Source: Diphasiastrum complanatum (taxonomy: Eukaryota > Streptophyta > Lycopodiopsida > Lycopodiales > Lycopodiaceae). From it: DNA of 64,000 nucleotides. The notes under the pieces were generated by a model. It did no database searches and was not told where the DNA came from. It was given only the letters and a program-made list of their open reading frames with translations. The stretch covers positions 22,530,160 through 22,594,159 of the forward strand of contig CM055102.1 in the NCBI GenBank assembly GCA_029204225.1, read 5' to 3'. Below, in pieces: positions 45,561 through 57,099 of this stretch (the first letter of the stretch is position 1; every line of letters begins with the position of its first letter). Position numbers and translations under genes: made by a program.

Positions 45561-46057
45561 TAAAAAATCAATTGCTATGGTCCATGTGAATGTTTGATGG
45601 ATTATTGGCCAATTTGGCGTATTGTTATGTGATCCAGTGGAACATCACATTCTAACCATTAATTCAGTCGTGGCATTGGAACATAATATGGATTTACCCT
45701 CAGTTGTCGAGGACTTGCCACATAACTCCTTATGGATTATAGAGTTTTTTCAAGCATGATCTTTCTCCAAGGAAGTTGCTTGCCCAAAGTTGGTAGTTTA
45801 TTAAATTCTTTCCCTGTTTCTATTTCTGAAGTTTTGAATTTGACGACCCAACTGCCTCGAGATGATTCATGAGGATGTTGTTGAAGGAAGTTCTGAATCT
45901 CTTCCTCGATGATGATTGGTCGTTGAAATATTTTCTTGGTCGGTGCGCTGCATGTCGATGGCGCTGCTAGGCCTGATTAAGGTGTGCGACTGATTTCACT
46001 TTGTGCTGCTTGGCGATCTAGAGCTTCCGATTAACTTGTATCAGCTTTTGGCCGATC
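45561..46057. other. No gene recognised
   Basis: Between family E copy 1 and the family B LTR. Contains cttcctcgatgatgattggtcg and similar retroelement-like words but no assignable domain. Confidence 0.45.
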
Positions 46058-46819
46058 TGTTGGAAATGGTGAACTCTTGCAACCATTTCTTGGAGTTCCC
46101 CGACGTCCCGAAGGTCGAAGACGAACCAAAGGTCGACAAAAAGATGAAGACCGAAGACGAAGCGAAGGCCAAAGGAAAAGCGTTCGAGGCTTGTCCCTGC
46201 AACCAAATGACGAAGACACTCTGAAAAGAAAAGACGAACTGAAGATAAACAAGTCGAGCCAATAGTTGGCAGCTTGACGAGCGTGGAGTCTATCACGCTC
46301 AGCCGCCAAAGGCAACGTCACTAGGGGATATCTAACCAACAATCTAACATTAAACTTGTCTTGTAAACTGTTGCTAAGAAATCTTATTATTTCCCTAGAT
46401 GGTATAAGAATAGGATCGATTGCAGATCAAAAGTGAGACGGACAAGTAGATGAGAAAAAAAGACTAAGAATAAGTAGTCGCGAGCAGGCTAGCATACTGC
46501 TAGCACTATAAGCTATGCATGAAAGTTTGCCAATGAGTAGAACATAGCAATTTCGTGAGAGGAATGATAGGCCGCCAATGAGCAAGACACTGATCAACTC
46601 ATTCAAAACAAAATACATATACAATTGCTCTCTTCTATTCCATCTCTCATTATTCGTGTCGTTTCATTTGATACAATGATTTGATGTCTGTGGTCTGTAG
46701 TCATTTGTTTAGGATCCTGCATTAATTCCGCAAGCTAGCCAAATAGGCAGCACAGACAGGAGCACCTAAGAAGAGATGCCCCTAACGAAAAGAAAAACAA
46801 ACATTCGAAAAAATCTACA
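46058..46819 (+). repeat. 5' LTR, family B element 4
   Basis: Related to 13910-14583: shared words include agctatgcatgaaagt, aggccgccaa-gagcaagacactga and ttgctctcttct-tccatctc. Ends atctaca before the PBS. The start tgttggaaatggtgaactc is aligned with the other family B LTRs. Confidence 0.75.
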
Positions 46820-46831
46820 TGGTATCAGAGC
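46820..46831 (+). other. Primer-binding site, family B element 4
   Basis: TGGTATCAGAGC directly after the LTR. Confidence 0.85.
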
Positions 46832-46853
46832 GGATTCTCTAAGACAACACAAT

Positions 46854-47215
46854 ATGGCTACAACGATCCAAACAAGAATAACAATCAATCTTGATGGCGC
46901 AAACTATCGAATATAGAAGTTCAAAATCAAAACGCTTCTGAAAGGTGAAAGCATATGGTCAGTGACCGAACTCACAGAAGAACAGCCTCCAGAGGGAGAC
47001 CCGAGGAGACCTGAATGGATCAGAAAGGATAAGCGTGCAATGAGAATCATCGTTTTGTCCATAAACGAAAAAAATACTCATGCACATTGAAGACTGTGCA
47101 AGCAGCCATGAAGCGTTGGAAAGACAAAAACAGAAGCACGAAGTGAGGACTGCCGCTTCGGTGATGCACCTACACAATTAGTTGCAAGCTATGTGATGGG
47201 ATGACAAATATCTCT
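46854..47215 (+). pseudogene. gag N-terminus, element 4
   Basis: MATTIQTRITINLDGANYRI, then TAG exactly where the conserved Trp should be, then KFKIKTLLKGESIWSVTEL and LSINEK followed by a frameshift. Stops further along (after SVMHLHN). Homology breaks off near 47216. Confidence 0.8.
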
Positions 47216-48066
47216 TGGATTTATTTCCTCTGCTCTCCTAAATCCTATGTTAATCTGTCTTCATTCATGTTGCTGTAGCTTTACTCGTGTTGTCTCACAG
47301 TCTGCATATTTTAACTGTTTGTCACAACAGTCTGTATTTTTAATCATAAATTCTGACAGGCAAAAAATGTGACACTACATTTGTACACGTAAAATTAGAC
47401 AGGCGAAAAATGCGACACTTGCCTTTAAAAGGGCAAAGGTTGCCTTTAGGTAAGGACAAGGCCAAAGGCCAAAGAGTGTCGCAATTTTTGCATTTTCACT
47501 AGCATCAATTTTAGCGAAGCCCGACGTCGTGGCCTCCTCACGCTCGTTCTATGCACTGTGCAATCGGATTTGACAACGACGACAGCCACCAACGATCTCC
47601 CACAAACAGCACAACCACTTTTGTACCTTCTTCATCTACACACCTGTAAAATTTATGTATACAGTGAATACCATCTCCGCTTTCAAACAATGAACAAAGC
47701 ATGATTTGTGATTGAGAGACAAACATTGAAGATGTCTTCGCGCATTGATTCTTTTTTTCAAACAGATTGTCAGTAATAGGTTCATAATCTTCTTACAGAT
47801 TGTGATTAGCTTTGTGAAGCACACGATTACGTTCGCTATTGTTTTGTGCTTACTTGCATTATTGACCTGTATATTTCGCTATACTTAATCTAATTACAGC
47901 TCCATTTGGTTCTGCGTTCAGATTTGTGTCAATATTGCAATGCTTTTCTACACTGCTCTTCGCTTCCGCTACCACCGCGCATTAAAGGCTTTAAAGTAGT
48001 GCACGCACCAAGAGAATTGAAGGGACTGATCTATCATCCTACTTCCCCCATTTCTCCGACAGGATT
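47216..48066. mobile_element. ~850-bp insertion inside the gag of element 4
   Basis: Splits WDDK from QHVERIRMIF-type sequence that is continuous in element 2. The insert resembles family D LTR upstream sequence (cacagtctgcatattttaact, compare cacagtctacatgtttaaact at 12607), so it may be a solo LTR. No clean terminal repeats or target duplication were found. Confidence 0.5.
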
Positions 48067-48835
48067 AGCATGTCGAGAGGATTAGAATGATCTTTGCTCA
48101 ACTTGCTGCATCTGGACACGAGCACCAGGTCCCAACACCACAATTGCTGATGTACTTCATGAAAACTCTACCTACGTCCTATCAGCCGCTGAGAATGCTG
48201 ACTCTAAGCTTACTAGACATGATGTTCGAACGAGCTATCAGTCTTGTTACTGATGAGAGACTGATGAGAGACGAAGGAAAAAGAAGCAGTGACCAGGAGA
48301 AGGCTCTTTGCACAAAAGGAAAGAAGAAAAACAAGAACAAGCCCAGATTCGACAAGACTCATTTAAAGTCTTCGAGCAGAGGCAACAACAACCAACAAAC
48401 CTCTTCCTGTGATCACTATCACAAGCCGGGACACACAACCAATAGAATACTTTGCATCCACTGCAAGAAGGAGAGACATGCTGCATATGAGTGCAGATTC
48501 AACCCAAAAAGAAAGAACAAGACCAAAAAGACCCATGTTGCAGAGTCGTCAAAGGATGCAGACAAGAGCGATGAAGCCTTCACAATATTCGATGAGTTTT
48601 CAACAAGCTATGCTGAGCAAGACTACGATGTAATCATTGACTCAGGAGCCACTTCACACATAACCTGCAACAAAAAAGTCTTGATCAACTATAGAGAACT
48701 TGAAAACAACAAAGCAGTGATTCTAGGCAACAGGAGCTGAGACGATGTAAAAGACATCGAAACTCTACAACTACAAACACTGCTGGGACAAGCAGAGTTG
48801 CCAAGAGCACTCTATGTACCCTCATTGATAAAAGA
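48067..48835 (+). pseudogene. gag C-terminus, zinc knuckle and protease, element 4
   Basis: ERIRMIFAQLAASGHEHQ, MKTLPTSYQPLRM, a degraded first zinc knuckle CDHYHKPGHTTNR fused to the second one (CIHCKKERHAAYEC), then the protease VIIDSGATSHITCNKK with intact DSG. A TGA follows at 48738-48740. Ends after ALYVPSLI at the deletion joint. Confidence 0.85.
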
Positions 48836-49285
48836 AGGTCGACAAGACAACCAAGAGCGCCACCGAATACTCCAATGCTTGCAGGAATAGTATTGACGAA
48901 CGAAAATTGTTTGAGGACTGAAGAAGAGAGAGAATTGATGCAACTCACACCATACAGGAAACTGATAGGATCGTTGATGTACCTTGTAGATAACACACGT
49001 CCTGACATTGTTTATGCAGTGTTCAGGATGAGTCAATTCTGCACGAATCCTGGCTCGACACATTGAAAGATTGCAAAACGAATTTTGCAATATCTTCAAT
49101 TAACAAAGGATTATGGTTTGTGTCATTGTCGTGATGCAAGGTTCCAGATGCTTTCCTACAGTGATGCTAGCTGGGCATCTCTCAAGGACGACTGTAAAAG
49201 TGTCTCAGGAGGATGCACCATCGCGTCATGTGCAACAATTCTCTGGATCAGCAAGAAGCAGACCATTGTGGCTCACCATCATTTC
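48836..49285 (+). pseudogene. Hinge, RT-RNase H border and RNase H fragment, element 4
   Basis: Starts with aagaaggtcgacaagacaa, the hinge sequence found at 16984 in element 2, then EERELMQLTPYRKLIGSLMY, TRPDIVYAVFRMSQF, KRILQYLQLTKDYGL and SYSDASWASLKDDC, SGGCTIASCATILWISKKQT. It stops before the RNase H catalytic Glu. Confidence 0.85.
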
Positions 49286-49775
49286 GTCTATCAACGAAGA
49301 AATACTCATGCAGATTGAAGACTGTGAGAGCAGCCATGAAGCATGGAAAAGACTAAAGCAGAAGTACGAAGTGAGGACTGCCGCTTCGGTGATGCATCTT
49401 CACAATCAACTGCAATCTATACGATGCATGTTGAGAAGATCAAAACGATCTTCACTCAACTCGCTGCATCAGGGCAGGAACACCAAGTCCCAGCACCACA
49501 ACAACTGATGTACTTCATGAAATCTCTACCTGCGTCCTATCAGCTGTTGAGAACCCTCATACTGAGTCTACCAGATATGACATTTGAGAGAGCAATCAGT
49601 CTTGTCGCTGATGAGAGACTGATGAGGGACGAAGTAGAAGGAAGCAGTGACTAGGAGAAGGCCCTTTTCACGAAGGGAAAGAAGAAGAACAAACCCAGAC
49701 CCAAATTCGACAACACGAACACAAAGTCTTCGAGCAAAGGAAACGACAACCAACAAACATCCTGTTGTGATCACT
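49286..49775 (+). pseudogene. Second gag fragment fused to RNase H, element 4
   Basis: ISSINEEILMQIEDCESSHE, WKRLKQKYEVRTAASVMHLH, MKSLPASYQLLRTLILSLPD and the zinc-knuckle start SCCDHY. Part between SIR and HVEKIK is deleted relative to element 2. Ends at 49775 where homology stops. Confidence 0.85.
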
Positions 49776-50412
49776 ATATGAGTCAGATTGAACCTCAGCC
49801 TCATCCCCCTGTACATTTGGTAGTGAGACAATACTACTCAGGGCGGGATTGTGTTCGAAGCAACCCTACTTCCTGATCAGTTAGAACTCCAAAGGCTTCG
49901 CATAATCTGGTGATATGCGCCCCCCACTTACTATATTTCTTAGTGCCAACCAAACACTTTTTGAATTGTTTGTATGCAATTCATCCCCATGGAATTGGTG
50001 TTCCCTATAAGGCAGCCTGAATCAGTGCAAAAGACTTAAAATATACTGATCAGTATGCCTCCCGAAGATCACCTGATTCATCCACCTCCCCAAGGCACCT
50101 AGTGCAGATGGTTGGCATAGGCTTAATTTATACCCCTGCTCCTTGTTGAATGCATCCGCAGGAAAGAAGTCCGTCATCTGCACTGAAGACACATTTGGTG
50201 TATCAAAATTCACCGATAATCCCATGGTTTCACCGAACAGTTGCTCTGTGATTTGTATGACCACATTTCGCACCTAAGTGGTGCCCTGCTCATCCGTCTC
50301 CTTCAACCTTAATTCTGTCAAATAGTGCTGAATTGAACTACTCTTGACTTTCGAAAGTTTGATGAACCTGGAGCTCTTGCCGATTGTTGTCGCCATCATC
50401 GTCGTCACTTCG
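49776..50412 (-). pseudogene. Unrecognised coding remnant
   Basis: A - strand frame from ATG at 50412 reads MMATTIGKSSRFIKLSKVKS, LTELRLKETDEQGTT, one TAG, then VRNVVIQITEQLFGE, GLSVNFDTPNVSSVQMTDFF and ALGRWMNQVIFG to 50022. After a frame change it continues as IAYKQFKKCLVGTKKYSKWG and LTDQEVGLLRTQ to about 49850. It looks like decayed coding sequence, possibly a retroelement structural protein. I cannot name the family. Confidence 0.4.
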
Positions 50413-50902
50413 TTTGTAGCGATCCGTAACGCAAGACCTCTTGATTAGAAAGTAAGCTGACACCCTTTGTAATCTGCTCCAGTGCTTTCAAACGCTACCA
50501 AGCTGCATGCTTGCCTACCGCGTATCTACGACTACTTTAACGTCTAATCGACTTCAATACTCCTTATTTTTAATCTAACCCGTTTTAATGCTAACTCTAG
50601 CATCATTACTCTTCGCCGCCGCAATCCAGGCCTTCGTACTCGTCCTGGTTGCCACCCGTTGGCCTATTTTAAATGCAGCGTCACCACGTCCTGCAACCGC
50701 AAAAAGGTTAAACCTGGAACCGTAACAACCGAATCATGAAACCGCAACAATGGTTCCGTAGAACCGCAAAGCAGTGGAACTGCAACAACGTAAAACCGCG
50801 ATACACTCGATAAGCCGTAAAAGTACTACTCATAACTGGGTGATATTAGACTCATAGTTTGGTAATTTCCCTTTAACCATACCCAATATTTTTCCATTAA
50901 TG
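50413..50902. other. No gene recognised
   Basis: Contains a run of gaaccgcaacaa and aaaccgcaac words (about 50690-50820) in a loose repeat. No coding signal. Confidence 0.5.
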
Positions 50903-51741
50903 TTACGCTCGTAACCCAATCTTATTCTCTTCTTTTCTTATGCAAGATTGGGGCCTGGTGGAGATCATCGCATACATTAGGGATCTGACAATCAATTGAT
51001 ATGGATACCCCTTCATTTCCGCCTTCTCCTCATTGGTCTGAGGGCATTGTTTCTTGGATAATTTTAAACCTGGATCCATGGGATTATGTACAGGCTTGCA
51101 ATTTATGAAATTGAACTTCATTAGCAAATTATAGAAGTATATTTGCTTGGTGATATAGAGAAGTCTTCTGTTTGTCTCTGTGGATCTGTATGCCGAGACA
51201 GTAGCACGCTTCTCCAAGATCTGTCATTTCGAATTCTTAGGATAGCATCCTCTTCATGTCTTTTGTCAGAAGCAGTGATGGTATTTGTAGTGGGCCACAT
51301 ATATCTGTATGTAAAATGTCTAGAAAGCCTTTAGAAATGTGTTCTTGATTTGACTTAAATGGCCTTCTTGCCTGCTTTCCCATGATACAGCTTTGGTAGA
51401 CAGAAGGGTCGACAATTCGATAGCCTAAATCATGATTTAAAGAATGTGTAGACATGTTACCTATCAAAACATGATTTATGTGACCAAGTCTATAATTTCA
51501 GTTTAATTCTTTATTGATAGATGCTGAATTGCTTAAAGCACGATCAGTTGCAGAGTTACAATGACTAAGTCTATGGAGATATCATTCTCTCTTTCCGAGT
51601 ACAGAAACTCTCCTGCTCTTATTAAAAATTTGACAAGAATTTGTCTAGAACTCTACCCTATATCCTAAGTCTGTAATTCAACTGATCGACAACAAATTTG
51701 TCGTCAGATTCGGGACATACAATATATTTGGTATCAGTTTC
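50903..51741 (-). pseudogene. Decayed copia fragment: RT-RNase H border and pre-integrase/integrase start
   Basis: - strand 50903-51217: LLYITKQIYFYNLLMKFNFI, PMDPGLKLSKKQCPQTNEE and YPYQLIVRSLMYAMISTRPQ. - strand 51237-51467: CIMGKQARRPFKS and LDILHTDICGPLQ with integrase first Asp intact. The reverse transcriptase that should lie between is deleted. Confidence 0.75.
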
Positions 51742-52471
51742 TGCCGCGAACGGATTGGTTTCGCGAACAGATAGTTTTCGTTCAGTTTTCTTATGCGGAA
51801 GCTTATAGGATCCTAGGCACGCGACTACAGATCACAGAACATAAATCATTCTAGCAATCAAGATAACGAAATTCAAAGAGATGGACAAGAGAGAGCAACT
51901 GTACTATCAGTTTTTTATGTTTTAGAACGAGATGATCAGTGTCTCGTTCGTTGGCGTCCTGACACTCAGCTCTATCGCTGTGTTCTGCTCGTTGGCAGAA
52001 TTTCATGCACCACTATTTTCATTTCTCTATTTTATCTATTCTTCTCTTTTTCTGCTTTTTCGCTCTCTATTTCATGTTGATCCAAAATTGCGTTTATATC
52101 TCCACCGTGTGGAGTCTACAAGATAGCTAAACAACAAATTACAAGAGTAGTTAACGCTAATTAACTAGTTAGTTATTATCTGTTATTGCTAACTATTTCA
52201 GCTGAGCATGAAGTACAAGACACCACGGTCGTTGAGCTATCAGTGGGGAGCGCGAAAGATTTTCCTTCATTTTCTTGTCGTTTCATGTCGTGTCGTGTCT
52301 TTTGGTCCTAGAGGTATGTTTGACTTTCGCGAATCATTTGACTTTCGATCTTTGCTTTGCTTCGTGTCTTAGGGTTTTCGAGACACGTTTGACTTTCGTG
52401 TTGTTCACCTTCACTTCACTTCGTGTCGTTTCGCTTCGCGACAAAGTTGTAAGAGTTCACAATTTTTGACA
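51742..52471 (-). repeat. 3' LTR, family B element 5
   Basis: Reverse-complement relative of 13910-14583 and 46058-46819. Contains cgtgtcgtttcgcttcgcga and similar words, and starts (- strand) TGTCAAAAATTGTGAACTC right after the purine tract. Confidence 0.8.
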
Positions 52472-52484
52472 CTCCCTCTTGAAC

Positions 52485-53000
52485 CTTGCAACTTTGTATG
52501 ATTAATCCAATTGTTTTTCTTTGCTTTGTGAAGAGTGGCTTGTCGAGCGGCTTAGTGAACAGATCTGCAATCATGTCTTCAGACTTTATGTACTAGACCT
52601 GGAGCTCTCCTTTCAAGATCAAATCTCGAATGTGATGGTACTTCAGAGGTATGTGTTTTGTCTTTGAATGGAAGACATGATTCTGGGACAAATATATGAC
52701 ACTTTGAGAATCCATCATCATCGTGCATGGTTCTCCTTGTTGTATGCCAACTGCTTCCAACATCATTTGCAACCAAACTACCTCGTTCGCCACCTTTGAA
52801 GCTGCGACATATTCAGCTTTGCATGAGGATTGAGCTACCAAGGTTTGCTTTTTGCATATCCAGCTGATTGTTGCTCCGCACGCCATTGAACATCCACCTG
52901 TTACGGACTTGCTGTCATCTTTGCAGCTCGTCCAACTTGCATCACTATAGTGGTGCAGCTTGAATCTTTTCCTTACTTTGTCTGCTCTTTAGGTCAATCC
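52485..53000 (-). pseudogene. RNase H of element 5
   Basis: - strand: MACGATISWICKKQTLVAQS, KAEYVAASKVANEVVWLQMM, MMDSQSVIYLSQNHVFHSKT and LKYHHIRDLILKGELQV. The catalytic Glu (KAEY) and Asp (MDSQS) are present. It supplies the part missing from element 2. Confidence 0.9.
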
Positions 53001-53990
53001 CATATTCTGGGTACCCTTCAGATTTTGTAAGATTCGTTTTGCCATTTGCCAATGCACCATGCCAGGATTGGAAGAGAATTGGCTTAAAGCATAGATAGAG
53101 AAAGCCAAATCGGGGCTGGTACAAATTTTGTAAGGTATATCAGGCTACCGATCAGGTTTTGATAGGGTATACCTTCCATCTTCTGTTTTTCTTCCACTGT
53201 TTTTGGACAATCCTGCTTCGTCAATTTTGCTCCAGCTATCATTGGTGTAGTTTTTTCTTTGCAACCCATCATTCAATACTGCTTCAGCACCTTTCTGGCG
53301 TATTCTGACTGACTCAAATGCATTTCGCCCTTTATTTGATCTCTTTTGATCTCCGGCCCAACGCATTTTGTTGTTTCTCCTAGATCTGTGATTTCATAAT
53401 TTTCAGAAATTTGACTCTTCGTGTCCTTGATCAACATCAAGAGTTTTCTATGAGAATCATCCATGAAAATAGTTAGAATTACAAAATATTTCCTACTCTC
53501 TTTTTGTAGACATTGTAGTCTAGTTATGTAGGATTGAAGTCTAGAGACTTCAGAAGACTGTCTTCTTGTACCAAGCTCATGATGTCTGCTTTAGACCACA
53601 AATGCATCTCTACAACCAGCAGACATGTTGTCAATTGTTGGGGTCTTCAAATCCTTCAGGTTGCTTCATGAAGATTTCTTCTTGTAGATCTCCGTAGAGA
53701 AATGTTGTCTTTACATCAATCTAGTGAATTTCCAGATTGTGTTGTGTAGTGTATGCAAGGAGCAGTCGTATGCTTGTCATCTTGACCATCGACGAGTACG
53801 TGTCGAAATAGTCGACTCCAAACCTTTGTGTGTAGCCCTTTGCGACAAGCCTTACTTTGTAACGTCCAACAATGCCATCTGATTTCATTTTTCTTTTGTA
53901 TACCTACTTGTAGTCGACGATCTTTTTGTTTTCTGACAGTGGCTCTAGTGTCCATGCCTCATTTCGCCTCATTGATTTGATCTCCTCTGA
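53001..53990 (-). pseudogene. Reverse transcriptase of element 5
   Basis: - strand: [44 protein letters not shown], a catalytic box altered to FMDDS, LGETTKCVGPEIKRD, LSQSEYARKVLKQY and IPYQNLIGSLIYLT. Several stops, including one at the K(W)VYK position. Confidence 0.88.
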
Positions 53991-54187
53991 CATTGCCTGC
54001 TTCCAGAATTCTCTCTCTGGACTTTGGACAACTTCTAAATATGTAGTTGGCTCTTCAGTGAAGCTGTAGTACTCGAATTTTGTGTCTTTGAGATTGTCAT
54101 CATATCGATCTGGAGGTCTTCTTTGTCTTGTTGACCTTCTTGGTTCGTTTTGTTGCTGCTCAAAAGTTTCTGCTTCGTGGGGTTAAT

Positions 54188-54413
54188 CCAATTTTGGGCT
54201 GAGGCAATATACACCTGCACAACAAATCAACAACGACAACCCTAGAAAACAAGACACCGTACGAAATGTGGATAGGTAGCAAGTCGGATTTATCATACAT
54301 GTGTGGGTTTGGATGTGCAGCATACAAGCACATTCCAAAAGAAAAAAAAAAGCAAGCTCGTCAGAGCAAACAATCATGGTCGAGTACTCGAATGGATCAC
54401 AGACTCTACAATC
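54188..54413 (+). pseudogene. Family B integrase C-terminal fragment, left of element 3
   Basis: + strand: HNKSTTTTLENKTPYEMW and GFGCAAYKHIPKEKK, matching 16530-16760 in element 2. It resumes at 60521 beyond the nested element. Confidence 0.85.
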
Positions 54414-55055
54414 TGTGAAAAAAGTGGATCTTGAATGGATCCAAACTCCTAAAATCTTTGCACAACAAGCTACAAAAGCTAGAAATGGCAAAGCATCCTA
54501 ATGCTACCTTTGATACACATGAACTTGACAAATCATTCAAGAGACAAAAGAAACTAATAAAAGGTATTGATGGCAGCCAAAAACAACATCATACCAGCCC
54601 TACAATAGCAGCCTACCACTTTTGGAAACCTCTTAAGATCATACACAAAAGCTTGAAGACAATACACAAAGCAATGCTCTCAATGGAGGAAGAAATTGTG
54701 ACAATGATCTATTGATCTCTCTCAACAATACAATAAGTTTTTCCAACCTGTTCTCCACGAATTTCAGCCTAATATAGGTGAGAGAGATGATTCTCTCTCC
54801 TCTCTCTAGAACTTAGGACCCAAACTTAGGGCACCAGTAGCCTAAAATAGCCAATTTTGGCCTATATGTCCAAATAACATGATTTTGGTGTCATTTCGAA
54901 GGTCCTAAAATCTGATACTTCTTCAACATGAAATATATACTAAAATAAAAGTATCTAGGCCTCTTTCACACATGTGAAATGTTAGATCCAAAACTATGTA
55001 CAAAAATTGCCAATTGAGGCCTCAAACTAGCTAGGAAATGTTGACAATTTTCACA
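54414..55055 (-). repeat. 3' LTR of element 3
   Basis: 642 bp. Contains a short CT tract (tgattctctctcctctctct) where the other LTR has a long one. Confidence 0.93.
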
Positions 55056-57099
55056 CTCCCTCTTCAACTAAACTTGCTAGTTTTACAACACTACTTTGCT
55101 CCAACCTAAGAATGATCTCCATCATGATAATAGATCTCTTCTCAAGTGTTCTAATATGTACAATATGAAGTACAACATAATTGATATAGATAATAGTGTC
55201 CATATAGGATGCTTCACTATTTCTTACATCAATTTTACATATAATGGTGAGCATGATACATGTAAAAGAACATAGAATTATAATGAAAGGATTCCCCCAT
55301 GTATCCACCTTTGAATTCTCTGTAAAACAGCAGCAAACAAGTTGTAAGTGAGAGTAACCAACAAGTGTTTGCATGCCTCCTCCACATTCCACTATGCCCA
55401 TAGTGAATGCACCTTGTATCTCCATGAATGAACCTCCATCACCACCTTGCCTTTGTAGATCTCCAATCCATGAAAGCCCTTGAGTGAATGAATGCCAAAA
55501 TGATATGTTCTCTGCTCCATTTGAATGAGCAAAACCTGCACTTGAAATACTTGAAGTATCTCCACAAGATTTGCATACAACCCTTGATCCTACATTGTCA
55601 ACAATTTGCCAATTTGCCAACACTAGGATACTAGATCTTGAACTTTGTTCAAAAGTAATCATACTGACCACTTCAATATCTTTCAAGATTAAAATTAATG
55701 CATGTACTTGATTATAAGAACCAGCAATGATAACTATTCCATCTCCAAGATCCAAAGGATGCAAAACTATGGAACTAGTTTCATTGAATTTTGACAATTC
55801 CAACACATTGACATGACAATGTTCATACATGAGATTAAAAAAATAAGGTAGAGTAAAAGGACACTTCCTTGCTGATCCAAGAACCTTACTTGAACCTTCT
55901 AGAACCTGTAAAAACAGATCCAAAATGATTTGTCCATGTGGCTCCCCTTTGATGCTTTTGACTAGCTTCCAATTCTTATTTGTCTCTTGGTGTTGATGAA
56001 GCAATTCAAGATCAACATCTTGATCTTCCAATAAAACATCAAGGACTTTGCATTTATAAACATCTTCAGATCTGAACCTCTGAAGATACTCCCTCTCAAA
56101 CACATGATTAACATCCCACAAGATCTCATCATTGCTTGATTTCAACCTTTCACTATAGTTAGTGAAAACAATGTCACCATCATAAACCAAAAGATAGACA
56201 ATTCTATCCAACATGAAGTAGAGTAGATGAAGTTGAGTATTAAACCTAATCAAACCATCCCATTTGAGATCAAACCAAACCTCAATGAGCTCACTGATGA
56301 GATCTTCCTTGCCTTGGAGAAATTGCCACTTGAGTTGCTCCATGTAGTCTTCTTCATCCAACCTTTTGCCATCTTGATCATGCATGAACACTCCACCACA
56401 ATCATAGCAACCTTTGAGTTGATGAAGAGATGTAATATCCATGCCTTGAATATTACCAAAAGTCACTCTTACTTTGCCCTTTCCTTCACAAGACTCCCTC
56501 TTAATGATTACACCACAAAAGTTAGCAATCTCTCTCTTGATAGTTGCATCATAAGAAATGGAAGATTCTTGAACATTAGAAGCCATGAAAAGAATACATA
56601 GTTCCTTCAATATAAGAATGACTGAAGTACTTTTTCTTGTCAAACCTGGACTTCAAATCAATGATATAGGTAATGATAATGAACCCTCACTATCATTCAC
56701 AAAAGCATCATTTAAAGTACATCCTACTTTGAACACTTCACATTCATCTCTCCCTTTTGACTTGAGATCTTCCTCACCAAGTCTCACGATAGAACCTTTT
56801 GATCTACTTTCTTTATGAATACATGTGACACCACTTGTTTCACAAATGACTTTTTTGGACTCATCACATAAAGATACAAAAGAAACTTTTTCTTCAATCA
56901 TGCTCAAAGCACCATCTCTTTCCAAATGAGTAAATAAGTCATTAGCAATAACCAGTTCCAAAGAAGAGTTTTCATCACCTCCATTGATGAAGTTAGCTCT
57001 CTTTTTACCTTTTTCATTTTTGCACTTGCCATGTAGTTCCATTGAAGAGCCACCAAGACTTGGAAATCTATGAGTAGAAGAGTTCAAACATGATACTTA
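55051..57099 (-). CDS. Uncharacterised frame X of element 3 (C-terminal part of the gag-PR-X polyprotein)
   Basis: Downstream of the protease the same - strand frame stays open for about 680 codons except for TAA at 57097-57099 and TGA at 56653-56655. The longest part (56643-55051) is 530 codons. Visible features: acidic and hydrophobic stretches (KGEPHGQIILDLFLQVLEG, EDQDVDLELLHQHQETNK), a Cys pair CKSCGD, a Gly-rich patch, a hydrophobic segment FIIILCSFTCIMLTIICKID, and LLVYDGDIVFT, only loosely like an RT catalytic box. No DDE, RNase H or other domain is recognised. It ends at the purine tract, exactly where pol would end. Confidence 0.6.

Larger units (their letters stand above)
46058..49775 (+). 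mobile_element. Scrambled Ty1/copia family B element 4
   Basis: 5' LTR 46058-46819, PBS 46820-46831, gag start 46854. The gag is interrupted at about 47216-48066 by foreign sequence, resumes through zinc knuckle and protease, jumps at about 48835 to the integrase-RT hinge, jumps again to the RT-RNase H border, and at about 49285 passes from RNase H straight into a second gag copy, which ends near 49775. Integrase and most of RT are missing. No 3' LTR. The order can only arise by repeated deletion or template switching. Confidence 0.85.
51742..54187 (-). mobile_element. Ty1/copia family B element 5, 5' half missing
   Basis: On the - strand: hinge (about 54187-54000), RT, RNase H, purine tract gttcaagagggag (52472-52484), 3' LTR 51742-52471. 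Integrase and everything upstream are absent. Instead, at about 54187 the element abuts a family B integrase in the opposite orientation. Confidence 0.85.
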
